Below, one piece after another: positions 14,259 to 22,755 of a stretch of 64,000 nucleotides of DNA. The stretch is from an uncultured Pseudoteredinibacter sp. GTDB taxonomy: Bacteria > Pseudomonadota > Gammaproteobacteria > Pseudomonadales > Cellvibrionaceae. Within the stretch, counting starts at the first letter, position 1. The number at the start of each line of letters is the position of its first letter. The stretch is from NCBI RefSeq assembly GCF_947500695.1, contig NZ_CANMSS010000011.1:1-64000 (forward strand). Reading direction: 5' to 3'. The notes beneath the pieces are model-generated. The model worked only from the letters and a program-made list of their open reading frames with translations, was not told the origin of the DNA and ran no database searches. Both the position numbers and the translations under genes were made by a program.

Positions 14259-14416
14259 CATAGGGTAACGGGTCAGGAACCGTAGAGCAGCATGACAAAT
14301 CTCTCTGGAAGAGATTTGGGCTTGGCCGAAGGCTGAGCGCCCGGACGGCGCGAATCCACGCTGCGAAGTCGAGCGCCCCGGATGGTTTAAGCGTGTTCCA
14401 GGCCCGTTACCCTACG
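14259..14416. repeat. Long-hairpin repeat element B
   Basis: Arms 14259-14280 and 14395-14416 pair at 19 of 22 positions (TAGGGTAACGGG-type sequence). Inside are AAATCTCT-CTGGA-AGAGATTT (14298-14317 region), GCGCC-CGGAC-GGCGC (about 14337-14351), and the box GAGCGCCCCGGATGGTTTAA (14371-14390). That box and the flanking GTTCCAGG recur in element C near 29130-29161. The inner hairpins match element A in reverse complement with paired base changes. Confidence 0.85.
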
Positions 14417-14479
14417 GCCTGAAATCGGTCAGTTCTAATTGATCTCTTAGAATCCCTATAGAAAATTCGATTGATTAAA

Positions 14480-15406
14480 CTAGGATCCACTTTCTCTACT
14501 AGGCACCGTCACACCACAAACATCAACAACACCCGGTTGCTCTACAAACCAATCCTCAGGTCGGTTAGCTCGCGACAGAATCAGCTCCTTAAAATCTGCA
14601 GAATCGGTCTTCATAACTTGCCAATTCTTTTGCTCGGCCTTGCTTAGATCGGCTGCCACTTTCACAGAGCGGATAGGATTGTATTCCTTGCTTTCATCTT
14701 TCGGCTTATCACGCTGTAAAGATAACAAAGCCCCCATGCCGGAAATCACTCGACCAAAGACCGTCACATTTCTATCTAAATAACGAGGGGCATGGCCAAG
14801 AACAACGTAGAATTCCGTACCGCCACTATCAACCGGATTGTTTCTGGCCATCGCAAACGCACCCGGGCAATGTACCATCCAACTTTCACCTTTCGAATTC
14901 TTAGCCGCCGCAAAGCCCGTTACAAAACCCGTGTCCTCAGCAAAACTGTCTTTAAAGCGTAGCGGAGTAAAATCTACTTTATTGTTCGTGTAGCGCTCGC
15001 TCTTAATCGCACGCTTAGCGTTCTTGATAGCCTTCTCCTCAGAGGCATCACCACCCTGAGCAACAAAGCCTTCAACAAAACGGTAAATACTTAAACCATC
15101 GTAAAAGCCTTCACGTACCAAAGCCTTGGTGTTGCTAACATGGTTTGGCGCAAATTGCGGGGCTAGCTCAATCCAGACCGTGCCGGTATCAAGTTGCATG
15201 CGTAGCAGGTTTTCATTATCGATATCACGCCAGCTACTGTCCTTGGCTTGAGCGCTAATCTCGGAAGGGGATCTAGGTTTAGAAGTCTGCTTATCAGTGC
15301 TCTTATCAGCAAAAGAACTGGCGGCACCCAAGCATAAAGTGGCGGCAGTTAGAGAGCAGATTAGCTTCGCGGTAGTGTTCAACTTCGAGTATTTATTGTT
15401 TTTCAT
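14480..15406 (-). CDS. Exported cyclophilin-type peptidyl-prolyl isomerase
   Basis: A 308-residue protein with a Sec signal peptide (TAKLICSLTAATLCLGAASSFA), so it acts in the periplasm. The cyclophilin domain spans about residues 60-250: ELAPQFAPNHVSN, FYDGLSIYRFVEGFVAQGGD (with the R-F-Q-type active-site segment), GAFAMARNNPVDSGGTEFYV and VTVFGRVISGM. It catalyses proline cis-trans isomerisation during folding of exported proteins. The C-terminal 55 residues are an extension with FKELILSRANRPEDWF. It is transcribed alone and diverges from the amidohydrolase gene at 15564. Confidence 0.92.
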   Translation of the reverse strand: MKNNKYSKLNTTAKLICSLTAATLCLGAASSFADKSTDKQTSKPRSPSEISAQAKDSSWRDIDNENLLRMQLDTGTVWIELAPQFAPNHVSNTKALVREGFYDGLSIYRFVEGFVAQGGDASEEKAIKNAKRAIKSERYTNNKVDFTPLRFKDSFAEDTGFVTGFAAAKNSKGESWMVHCPGAFAMARNNPVDSGGTEFYVVLGHAPRYLDRNVTVFGRVISGMGALLSLQRDKPKDESKEYNPIRSVKVAADLSKAEQKNWQVMKTDSADFKELILSRANRPEDWFVEQPGVVDVCGVTVPSRESGS

Positions 15407-15563
15407 ATTGGCTCCTGCGCTTGGCTAGAAGATGAGCTCGGTAAGCTCCTCAGATTGCCGATTGAGTCTTTGCTCGATAGTAACATTAATGCTAATGTTC
15501 GTATATTGTATACAATCTGTATTCTTAAGCGTGCAGCTAACTCTGTGTCGAAATGGAGCCCCT

Positions 15564-17090
15564 ATGAAGAATTGTCTTTCCTTTCTAAAAAACGCTAGCC
15601 CAGTAAAAACGAAAGCCATAAAGCCCGTGGCCCTACTGGCGGCCTTTTGTGTGGCGCTGACTTTGAGCTGGCAAACGCAGGCCGAGACCAAACGTCGCCA
15701 TGCCTATGCTATCAACAACGTTACCGTGATTGATGGCAATGGCGGCTCGCCCCTAAAGCGCCAGAGCGTATGGGTGGAGGATGGCGTGATTAAAGGCCTA
15801 GGGAATGCGGGCAGCTTGAGCTTGCCAGATTACGTACGAGTGATCGATGGTCGGGGTAAATATTTACTGCCGGGCTTTATCGATACCAATGTGCATGCCT
15901 CTATTTACGGCAATGCTCGCCGTAAAGAAACCGTTGTGAAATACGGCGAGCGTAATGATGAGCTAGTGCTGGAATTTGTGCAGCGTCAGCTTAAGCGCGG
16001 CGTTACTACCGTGCGTGATAGTTACGGCTCATTAATGCCACTAATGCAGGTGCGCGATGATATTGAAGCCGGTAAAGCCGTGGGGCCTCGTATGTTGGTG
16101 GCCGGGAATATTATTGGTTGGGGTGGGCCGTTTTCCTTAACCTTCTCGCTGATTAAAGAATCTGATCTGACCTTGTTCCAGCAAAAATGGAATGACAGCA
16201 TTGCCCAAGGTGTTGGTGAAGAAACCATGGATATGGGGCCCGAAGAGCTGCGCAAAGCCATTAATGAATATTTGGATAAAGGGCCAAACTTTTTGAAGTA
16301 TGGCGGTACCAGCCACTTCGGTTATCCGTCTTTGATTGGCTTCTCGCCGCGTACACAAAAAGTGATTGTTGAAGAAGCACACAAGCGTGGCTTGGTTGCC
16401 GAAACCCATGCGACTAGCCCAGAAGCTCTACGAATGGCGGTGGAAGCAGGCATCGACTTAATTCAGCACCCAGAAATTTTAAGCCGCCGCTACCCGCAAG
16501 ATTTAATCGACATGATTGTGGAAAAAGATGTGATCTGTGCAATGCGCAGTAACACCTTTACTGGTGATATGTGGGAGAAGCATTTGAAGCGTCGTAATGC
16601 AGCGCTGAAAGCCTTAGAAAATGCACCCGCCCCATTGACCAGCGCCGAGCAGCGTGCACGTAATGGCCGCCTAGGTGAGTTTTATGAAATTGAGCGCGAC
16701 AATGCTATTCGCCTAATCAAAGCCGGCTGCCGTGTTACCATCGCAACAGATAACTACCAAGGTAAAGCACCAGAGTTTCGTAAATCTCCAAAGAGCATCG
16801 ATCAAGAAGCGGGTATTGGTAGCTTGCTCGCGATCGAAGGCTTGGTGGAGTTAGGCATGAGTGAAATGGAAGCTATTGTAGCGGCGACTAAAAACGGCGC
16901 TATCGCAGCACGCAGCCTAAAACAATTCGGCACGGTAGAAGTGGGTAAGTCCGCAGATCTACTATTGCTAGATGCTAACCCGCTAAAAGATATTCGCAAT
17001 ATTCGTAAGCAATCTATGGTGATGGCCAAAGGTAAAGTGATCAATACCGAGAAATTGCCCCAGCAGGTGATTTTCTATACCGGTGTTTAA
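15564..17090 (+). CDS. Exported amidohydrolase-family protein
   Basis: I start at ATG 15564 (MKNCLSFLKNASPVK), preceded by GGAG at 15555-15558; the frame is open further upstream, but that part looks non-coding. The product has about 508 residues with a signal peptide (ALLAAFCVALTLSWQTQAET). An amidohydrolase fold follows: VTVIDGNGG, GKYLLPGFIDTNVHAS, AETHATSPEA, IDLIQHPE, IATDNYQG and the C-terminal GKSADLLLLDANPL. The first metal motif, normally HxH, reads N109-V-H111, so one ligand is replaced by Asn. Imidazolonepropionase- and prolidase-like members of this group cleave amides and dipeptides; the substrate here is unknown. Confidence 0.88.
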   Translation: MKNCLSFLKNASPVKTKAIKPVALLAAFCVALTLSWQTQAETKRRHAYAINNVTVIDGNGGSPLKRQSVWVEDGVIKGLGNAGSLSLPDYVRVIDGRGKYLLPGFIDTNVHASIYGNARRKETVVKYGERNDELVLEFVQRQLKRGVTTVRDSYGSLMPLMQVRDDIEAGKAVGPRMLVAGNIIGWGGPFSLTFSLIKESDLTLFQQKWNDSIAQGVGEETMDMGPEELRKAINEYLDKGPNFLKYGGTSHFGYPSLIGFSPRTQKVIVEEAHKRGLVAETHATSPEALRMAVEAGIDLIQHPEILSRRYPQDLIDMIVEKDVICAMRSNTFTGDMWEKHLKRRNAALKALENAPAPLTSAEQRARNGRLGEFYEIERDNAIRLIKAGCRVTIATDNYQGKAPEFRKSPKSIDQEAGIGSLLAIEGLVELGMSEMEAIVAATKNGAIAARSLKQFGTVEVGKSADLLLLDANPLKDIRNIRKQSMVMAKGKVINTEKLPQQVIFYTGV

Positions 17091-17242
17091 TATCGCTGCT
17101 CGAGCTAAAGCGAACTATAAAATAAGCCTGTAAGCAAACAGGCAGAAATACCCAAAAAATGGCAGCACTGACCTGTCTATTCAGGGTATATTGCGGCTTC
17201 TCTACTGTAACAAACATTCCAAAACTATAAGGAGAAGCCGCG

Positions 17243-17881
17243 ATGCCAAAAGTGTATGGTGCAATTTTATCCCCCTATGTTCGCAAAGTGCTTTTGGTGC
17301 TAGAGGCCAAAGGTGTAGCCTACGAGAATGAGCAGGTTTTCCCTGGCGCCTTGCCAGAAGGCTATACCGACGTCAGTCCATTAGGAAAAATCCCAGCGTT
17401 GAGTGATGGCGATTTTAACCTATCTGATTCCACTGTAATCAACGAGTACCTTGAAGAGCGCTACCCAGAGCCTAGCCTGATGCCATCTTCTGTGGAGGCT
17501 CGCGCCGAAGCCCGTTGGCTAGAAGAGTTTGCAGATACTGCATTGGTAGAGGCCTTGTTAGTGCCTTTCTTTCAGCGTGTGGTTGCGCCAATGCGTGGCT
17601 TAGAAACCAATGAAGAAGCTATTGCCAAAGCCGAAGCGGGTAGCATTCCTAAAGCGCTGGACTATGTTGAAACGGTAGTGAATGGTGCCGAGTTCTTGGC
17701 CGATGGCAAATTAAGCATTGCCGATATCGCCATGGTTTCCCCGTTTATTAATGCCGAGATCGGTGGCTATAAATTGGATGCCTCGCGCTGGCCAAAAACA
17801 GCGGCCTATGTAGCTTTTGTACGCAGCCAGGAAGTTGTACAGCAGCGCGAAGCTCAAGAAAAAGCATTGCTTGGCGGCTAA
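17243..17881 (+). CDS. Glutathione S-transferase family protein
   Basis: A 212-residue cytoplasmic protein. The N-terminal thioredoxin-like domain (1-80) has SPYVRKVLLVLEAKGVAYE, SPLGKIPALSDGDFNLSDSTVINEYLEERYP, with the cis-proline in KIPAL and the glutathione-binding D-S in SDSTV. An all-helical C-terminal domain follows with LSIADIAMVSPF. A class with a serine or cysteine at the start (SPYVR) is likely. The ATG follows AAGGAGAAG, a strong ribosome binding site. The luciferase-like gene 26 bases downstream may be cotranscribed. Confidence 0.92.
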   Translation: MPKVYGAILSPYVRKVLLVLEAKGVAYENEQVFPGALPEGYTDVSPLGKIPALSDGDFNLSDSTVINEYLEERYPEPSLMPSSVEARAEARWLEEFADTALVEALLVPFFQRVVAPMRGLETNEEAIAKAEAGSIPKALDYVETVVNGAEFLADGKLSIADIAMVSPFINAEIGGYKLDASRWPKTAAYVAFVRSQEVVQQREAQEKALLGG

Positions 17882-17896
17882 CCTCAATTTATTGAT

Positions 17897-17911
17897 TGAT
17901 AATAATTATGA
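17897..17911 (+). promoter_or_regulatory. Fur-box-like sequence over a start codon
   Basis: TGATAATAATTATGA matches TGATAAT-n-ATTATCA at 13 of 14 defined positions and overlaps the ATG of the flavin-dependent oxidoreductase. It may be a real operator or a chance AT-rich match. Confidence 0.35.
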
Positions 17912-18900
17912 AGTTAAGTGTTCTCGACCAATCTCCATTGCGCAAAGGCGGCAGTGCCGAGCAGGCCTTTAGTGAAACCTTACGTTTAGCCAAGTATGTA
18001 GAAGAGCTTGGCTATCATCGCTTTTGGGTTTCCGAGCACCACGGCACTGATGCTTTGGCCGGCAGTGCTCCAGAGGTTTTGCTAGGAGCATTGGGTGCGA
18101 GCACTGAGCGTATTCGAATTGGCAGTGGCGGCATTATGTTGCCTCACTATACGCCCTATAAGGTCGCCGAATTAGGGGCGAGCTTATCCGCTCTTAATCC
18201 AGGAAGAATCGATTTAGGTATTGGTCGCGCGCCGGGTACCGATATGGTAACGGCGCGTTTGCTGGCGCAAAATGGTCAGCCAGACTTCTCGCGTTTTCCT
18301 GAGCAGACAGCCAAGTTACAAGAAGTTCTTTACGATAAAAACTTTCAGCCCAAACTTAGACCTCAAGCTGAAAGTCCGCCTGATCTTTGGATGCTAGGTT
18401 CTAGCCCAGACAGCGCCGCCTTGGCCGGGCAGTTGGGTTTGCCTTATAACTTTGCTTTGTTTATCAACCCAGCAATGGATGGTCGCATTCTGGCTTACTA
18501 TCGCCATTGTTTTCAAAATGAGGCTGGCCCTGGGCGCCTATCTATGCCTCATACATCTTTAACCGTCAATGTGTTGGTGGCGGATACCGAAGAGCAGGCC
18601 CATTATTTGGCCCGTAGTCGTTTGGTGTCCTATCTAAAGTTTATTGCAGGTAAAAGCGATACTGAAATCTGTTCGCCTGATGAAGCCGCAGCGTATCAGC
18701 TTAGTCCTCAAGAAGAGGCTTTTGCAAATCAGCGTATGCAAAGCTCAGCCATTGGTTCGCCTGAGCAAGTCAAAGCAAAGCTGCTTGCACTGGCCGATGA
18801 ATATGGCGCTGATGAATTGATGACAGTGAGTATTTGTTACGATTTTAATGATCGTTTGAGGTCGCACAAATTACTAGCGGAAGCATTCGAGCTTGCTTGA
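17908..18900 (+). CDS. Luciferase-like (LLM class) flavin-dependent oxidoreductase
   Basis: About 330 residues from ATG 17908 (MKLSVLDQSPLRKGGS). It has the bacterial luciferase-like TIM-barrel pattern: LGYHRFWVSEHHG, APEVLLGALGASTERIRIGSGGIMLPHY, YKVAELGASLSALNPGRIDLGIGRAPG and DLWMLGSSPDSA. These residues make up the FMN/F420 pocket of the MsnO8-like subgroup, so it is probably a flavin-dependent monooxygenase. It lies 26 bases behind the GST gene. The upstream TTG-initiated extension (MIII) is not convincing. The substrate is unknown. Confidence 0.9.
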   Translation: MKLSVLDQSPLRKGGSAEQAFSETLRLAKYVEELGYHRFWVSEHHGTDALAGSAPEVLLGALGASTERIRIGSGGIMLPHYTPYKVAELGASLSALNPGRIDLGIGRAPGTDMVTARLLAQNGQPDFSRFPEQTAKLQEVLYDKNFQPKLRPQAESPPDLWMLGSSPDSAALAGQLGLPYNFALFINPAMDGRILAYYRHCFQNEAGPGRLSMPHTSLTVNVLVADTEEQAHYLARSRLVSYLKFIAGKSDTEICSPDEAAAYQLSPQEEAFANQRMQSSAIGSPEQVKAKLLALADEYGADELMTVSICYDFNDRLRSHKLLAEAFELA

Positions 18901-18930
18901 GTTCTTGCCTGAAGTTTTTTGGCGCGCTAA

Positions 18931-18957
18931 GAAAAAAAAGCCTTTCAAAGAAAGGCT
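18931..18957. terminator. Bidirectional-position terminator between convergent genes
   Basis: GCCTTTC-AAAG-GAAAGGC-type hairpin with eight A on its left. Read on the minus strand it ends in TTTTTTTT, so it terminates the alpha/beta hydrolase gene, whose TAG stop lies in the stem. Confidence 0.85.
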
Positions 18958-19768
18958 AAAGCGAACTGAACTTTGTAATCAGCGGAGTTAGTAATTCTGA
19001 GAATTTCTCTGGCTCTTCGAGCATCAAGAAATGATTGCTCCCCTCAACAACAGTAAGATCAATGCGCTCGGAGAAGGCGGGAATAAAGCGTTCTTTTTCA
19101 ATGGCGTATTTGTTTCCATCAACAATAGCAGCAACTTTTCCCGGGTAATTGTCTAGAATGCTGCCCATATCGTAACTTAAAAACATCGCCAGAATTTTTA
19201 TGCCGTCTTCTGGCTGGCTACTTCTAAACTCCCTCAATACTGACGATTTAATTGATGGGTGGCAGTTTTCAGTAAGATAGCTGCTCCCCAGCTCCATCAG
19301 CGCACCTTGATAATCAAGGCGGATGTACGCCAGCATTTCATCGATTTTTTCTTGGGCTTGCTGTGGATACAGATCCATGTGGATAAATGAATCGGCCCCA
19401 ATGACAGCGCGCACCTGTTGTGGGCGAAGTTGGCCGATAGCAAGTGCTAATAAGCCGCCATAAGAGTGCCCGATGATAATGCACTGCTTTATATCTTCTT
19501 CATCTAGGATGAGACATAAGTCTTTAGCAAGCTGATCAACAGTGCGTGTACCCAGTGGTAAAGCCGAATGACCAAAACCAGGGAAATCAATATTTAAGGT
19601 TCTAAAGTTTTGTGCCCAGTACTCGGCATGGTAATCCCATACCCAGCGTGAGCCGCCCCAGCCGGGTAAAAAGCAAATGGCTATTTCACTGGCAGGGCCA
19701 TTACGGGTGTAATGGATGTTACTGCCGCGCAATGCAATATGCTTTTCTATAGGGCGGTTGCTGGACAT
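18956..19768 (-). CDS. Alpha/beta-fold hydrolase
   Basis: A 270-residue cytoplasmic protein. The nucleophile elbow GHSYGG (about 98-103) gives the catalytic serine, the oxyanion region is FLPGWGGSRWVW, and a late SNHF supplies the histidine; the acid is probably the Asp of AAIVDGNKY. It belongs to the esterase/BioH-like group, with broad ester or thioester substrates. It starts 11 bases after the end of the TonB-receptor gene on the same strand, so the two were built as an operon: uptake of a substrate and its hydrolysis. That receptor is now broken. Confidence 0.9.
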   Translation of the reverse strand: MSSNRPIEKHIALRGSNIHYTRNGPASEIAICFLPGWGGSRWVWDYHAEYWAQNFRTLNIDFPGFGHSALPLGTRTVDQLAKDLCLILDEEDIKQCIIIGHSYGGLLALAIGQLRPQQVRAVIGADSFIHMDLYPQQAQEKIDEMLAYIRLDYQGALMELGSSYLTENCHPSIKSSVLREFRSSQPEDGIKILAMFLSYDMGSILDNYPGKVAAIVDGNKYAIEKERFIPAFSERIDLTVVEGSNHFLMLEEPEKFSELLTPLITKFSSL

Positions 19769-19779
19769 AGTCAGATACC

Positions 19780-21939
19780 TTAGAAGTTCATTTCAAATGT
19801 TAGGCCGTAAGTGCGCGGCGGTGCGAAAAATTGCACGGTACCGATTAGGCCATCTACGCGAATGGAAGATTGAACCACTTCTTTATCGGCAAGGTTGCGC
19901 CCCCAAAACGAGATGCGCATATCATCACTTAAATCATAACCCACGCGGGCGTTGATGATAGTGTTCTGATCACGTTCTACGGCATTGTCTTGGAATGGGT
20001 CTAAAAACTGCTCGCTCTCATGGCGAACATCGACTCTTGCTGTAAGTGGGCGATCAGCAACTTGCCATTCGTATTCGGCACTAAAGCTTAAGCTAAGCTC
20101 TGGAGCGCGAGGCATGCGCGCGCCTGAACGATCCACTTCACCCTTATCAACCTCATTTGGGTTGAGGGCTGAGAAATCTTCGAAAGTTGCGTCTAGGATT
20201 TGCGCCGAAAAGTTTAATTCCAACTCATCCACTGGAAAAATAGTAGAACTGAACTCAAAGCCCTGCACTTTGGCGGCGGCTGCATTAATCACAATCTGAA
20301 AAGTGCCAACCGCTGAGCCTGGTGGAATGGTGTTTAGCTGTAGATCATCGTAATCATAGTAAAACACGGCAGAGTTAAACTGCGCGCGCCCTTCCCATAG
20401 AGTCGACTTTAAGCCTAACTCATAAGCCCAAACATATTCAGAATCGAATGCGTTGGACTGAAAAGTGTTGGTGCTAAAACCGCCGGCTTTGTAACCGCGC
20501 GAGATCGAAGCGTAGGCTAGGGTGTCCTCGTCTGGCGTATATTCTAGAACTAAGCGAGGGGTTAGCGCTTCATAATCGGCATCCTGCTTTAGCTCATTGT
20601 TGGCTAAAACTTGTCTAGTGCTGGCCGTCATGATGGTTTGTAAAAAATCCAGTTCCCGTTCGTCTTTGCTGTAACGAAGGCCGGCACTCAAAGACCACTC
20701 ATCCGTGAAGGTGTATTTAGCGTTACCAAAAATTCCAAATGACTTGGTGACAACATTGCCATCTGGTTGATCTAGCAAATCTGAAAGCCCGGGAACTGGG
20801 AAAGTAAGAGCAACGTTCAGCTGTTGGTCTGCCTGCTCTTTGAGGAGAAATATTCCTGTCACCCATTCTAAGTTACTGTCATTGTCTGAAATCCACTGCA
20901 CTTCTTGGGTAATGGTTTCAGAGCCAAAGTTGGGTGAGTTAGAAGCATAATCGAGTTGCGAGCCATCTAAGTCCAAGTGTACTTCAGCTTCCGCATCGCG
21001 ATAGGAAGTGATCGACTTAATAATACTGCCATCCAATTGCAACTCAGCGCTTAGATTAACGCCAAGAGATTCCGAGAAGTTTCTGCTGTTTTCGTTAATG
21101 GCGACTTTGTAGGGATCGTCGTAACGAATAGCACCAAAACCATCAGCAATGCTTGAGCCGCTGCTGGTATCTACATAGATGCCCAAATTACGAGTACTGT
21201 CTTCACGGCTGTAGTTAACGCTTAGAAGCAAGCTTAAGTCATCACTTGGGTAGAACTGTAGATGACTACGAAGGCCAATATAATCTTCATCATCCAGAGT
21301 GGTACCGCTGTGTAGGTTTTCCACATAACCATCACGACGGCTGGTCATACCGGCAATGCGCCAGTTCAGCTTATCTTCGATTAAAGGCACATTAAGCATG
21401 CCCTCGATACGTTGCTTGCTGTAGTTACCAAGGCCAACCGAAAGCTTACCTTCTAGCTCATCACTTGGTTTGTTGGAGTAGAAGCTAATGGCTCCACCAG
21501 CGGCGTTACGACCAAACAGCACACCTTGTGGGCCTTTAACCACGTCTACACGTTGAACATCAAAGAAATCCTGCAGCGAAGAGTAAGAACGCGATTGGTA
21601 AACATCATCGATAAAGGTCGCAATACTGGACTCAGCGCCAGGGGAGAAAATATCGGTACCCACACCGCGCAGATAGGGCTGGCCAACTACTGAGTTAGTG
21701 GTGAATACCAAGCTTGGATCAATCACTTGTAGATCCATGGTGTTCTCCACACCGGCTTGCTCAAGTTTATTACCTGAGTAGGCACTGATGGCGATGGGGA
21801 TATCCTGTACGTTTTCGGCGCGTTACTGCGCGGTAACCACTACCTCTTCGATGAGATTGGCGGCTGGCGCTTGGCTGCTTATCGCTGTGGCCAAAGCCAA
21901 TGCGCTGAGCTTAAAGCTTAAAGGGCGGCTATTGATCAT
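19780..21939 (-). pseudogene. TonB-dependent receptor interrupted by one in-frame stop
   Basis: Read from ATG at 21939, the frame gives a signal peptide (LSFKLSALALATAISSQAPA), then LIEEVVVTAQ, a TAA at 21823-21825, then RAENVQDIPIAISAYSG, and continues in the same frame to the C-terminal aromatic residue (TFEMNF) at 19780. Family members read TAQ-K/R-RAENVQDVP at this point, so a single base change (for example AAA to TAA) explains the stop. The rest, about 656 residues, is a full plug (PYLRGVGTDIF, VDVVKGPQGVLFGRNAAGG) and barrel. Translation from an internal GTG at 21750 would lack signal peptide and TonB box and could not reach the outer membrane. Either a recent pseudogene or a sequencing error. 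Confidence 0.88.
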
Positions 21940-22055
21940 GGTGCTTATCGTTCTCACAGGAATATCCTCCGATATTATCTTGCCAGCATTTCATGTTGAT
22001 TAGGGCTGGCGGCTAAGTCGTCCTCGGGTATCTATTTCACAATAAATACCGTCCT

Positions 22056-22070
22056 GGATAATTATTATGC
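22056..22070. promoter_or_regulatory. Weak Fur-like sequence
   Basis: GGATAATTATTATGC matches the Fur 7-1-7 consensus at 11 of 14 positions, between the divergent TonB receptor and MarR genes. Suggestive only. Confidence 0.3.
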
Positions 22071-22106
22071 TTTACAATGTAAACTAATATAGTTTACTGT
22101 GTAAAC
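22071..22106. promoter_or_regulatory. Overlapping operator palindromes between TonB receptor and MarR gene
   Basis: Three perfect palindromes overlap: TTTACA-a-TGTAAA (22071-22083), GTAAACT-aatat-AGTTTAC (22079-22097) and GTTTAC-tgt-GTAAAC (22092-22106). The outer two start 21 bp apart, two helical turns. They lie between the divergent receptor and MarR genes, and are the likely binding sites of the MarR regulator itself. Confidence 0.65.
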
Positions 22107-22249
22107 AATAAATTTGAGAAAACAGAGATTTTCAGAAAAAGCACTTAAATGGCGAAGCTTCATCCTTCTTTATAATGGAAAGCTTGTTTTGAGGCTTAAA
22201 CGCTATAAGTAGTAAAAATATAAAAACAAAATGTTATGAGCGACTGAAT

Positions 22250-22738
22250 ATGACAACAGAAGATCAGCTAAACCAGCAGCAGGATTTTGATATCGACAAG
22301 TACATCCCTTTTCAAATTGTTCTGACCGAAATGCTTATGTATCGGGTGGGCAAACCCAATCAGGCTAAGGATGTGGCCGCGGTAGAAGCGCTTTCTCAAG
22401 GTGAGTCTCGAATCTTGACCTTTATTTATTCGGGTAAGGCTTCATCACCCTCGGACCTTATCGAGCACTTGTATATCGATAAGGCATTGGTGACTCGCAA
22501 TGTAAGTTCCTTGGTTAAGAAAGGCCTACTAGCTGTAGAGCAAGATAGTCAGGATCGCCGCCGAAAAAATTTGGCGGTCACCGCGAAAGGGGAAAAGGCG
22601 GCTCTAGCACTTGTCGATCGAATGCAGGATTTCGAGCGTCATTTGGATTCAGCTATTAGTGCTGAAGAAAAGCAAACCTTGATGAGCACACTGTCGAAAT
22701 TAAATGATCTTTGCCACAGCTACAAAATCAAGGACTAA
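22250..22738 (+). CDS. MarR-family transcriptional regulator
   Basis: A 162-residue winged-helix protein. The DNA-binding part spans about 58-115: SRILTFIYSGKASSPSDLIEHL, IDKALVTRNVSSLVKKGLL (recognition helix) and the wing with DSQDRRRKNLAVTAKG. Flanking N- and C-terminal helices would form the dimer. Its gene diverges from the TonB receptor-hydrolase unit across the palindromes at 22071-22106, so it most likely represses that unit and itself and responds to the transported substrate or its product. The DUF2817 gene begins 17 bases downstream and is probably cotranscribed. Confidence 0.92.
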   Translation: MTTEDQLNQQQDFDIDKYIPFQIVLTEMLMYRVGKPNQAKDVAAVEALSQGESRILTFIYSGKASSPSDLIEHLYIDKALVTRNVSSLVKKGLLAVEQDSQDRRRKNLAVTAKGEKAALALVDRMQDFERHLDSAISAEEKQTLMSTLSKLNDLCHSYKIKD

Positions 22739-22755
22739 GTAGAAAGGTTTTGGAT

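Larger units (their letters stand above)
13946..14479. other. Intergenic region holding repeat elements A and B
   Basis: Between the convergent PepSY gene and cyclophilin gene. Apart from elements A (13974-14139) and B (14259-14416), about 120 bp of unique AT-rich sequence lies between them and nothing else is recognised. Confidence 0.7.

Noticed and set aside
13974..14416. CRISPR array
   Set aside because: Only two units in opposite orientation, with hairpin arms that differ; no regular direct repeats or spacers, and no cas genes.
21823..21825. Selenocysteine or programmed recoding at the receptor stop
   Set aside because: The codon is TAA, not TGA, and family members have Lys/Arg there; a nonsense mutation or error is simpler.
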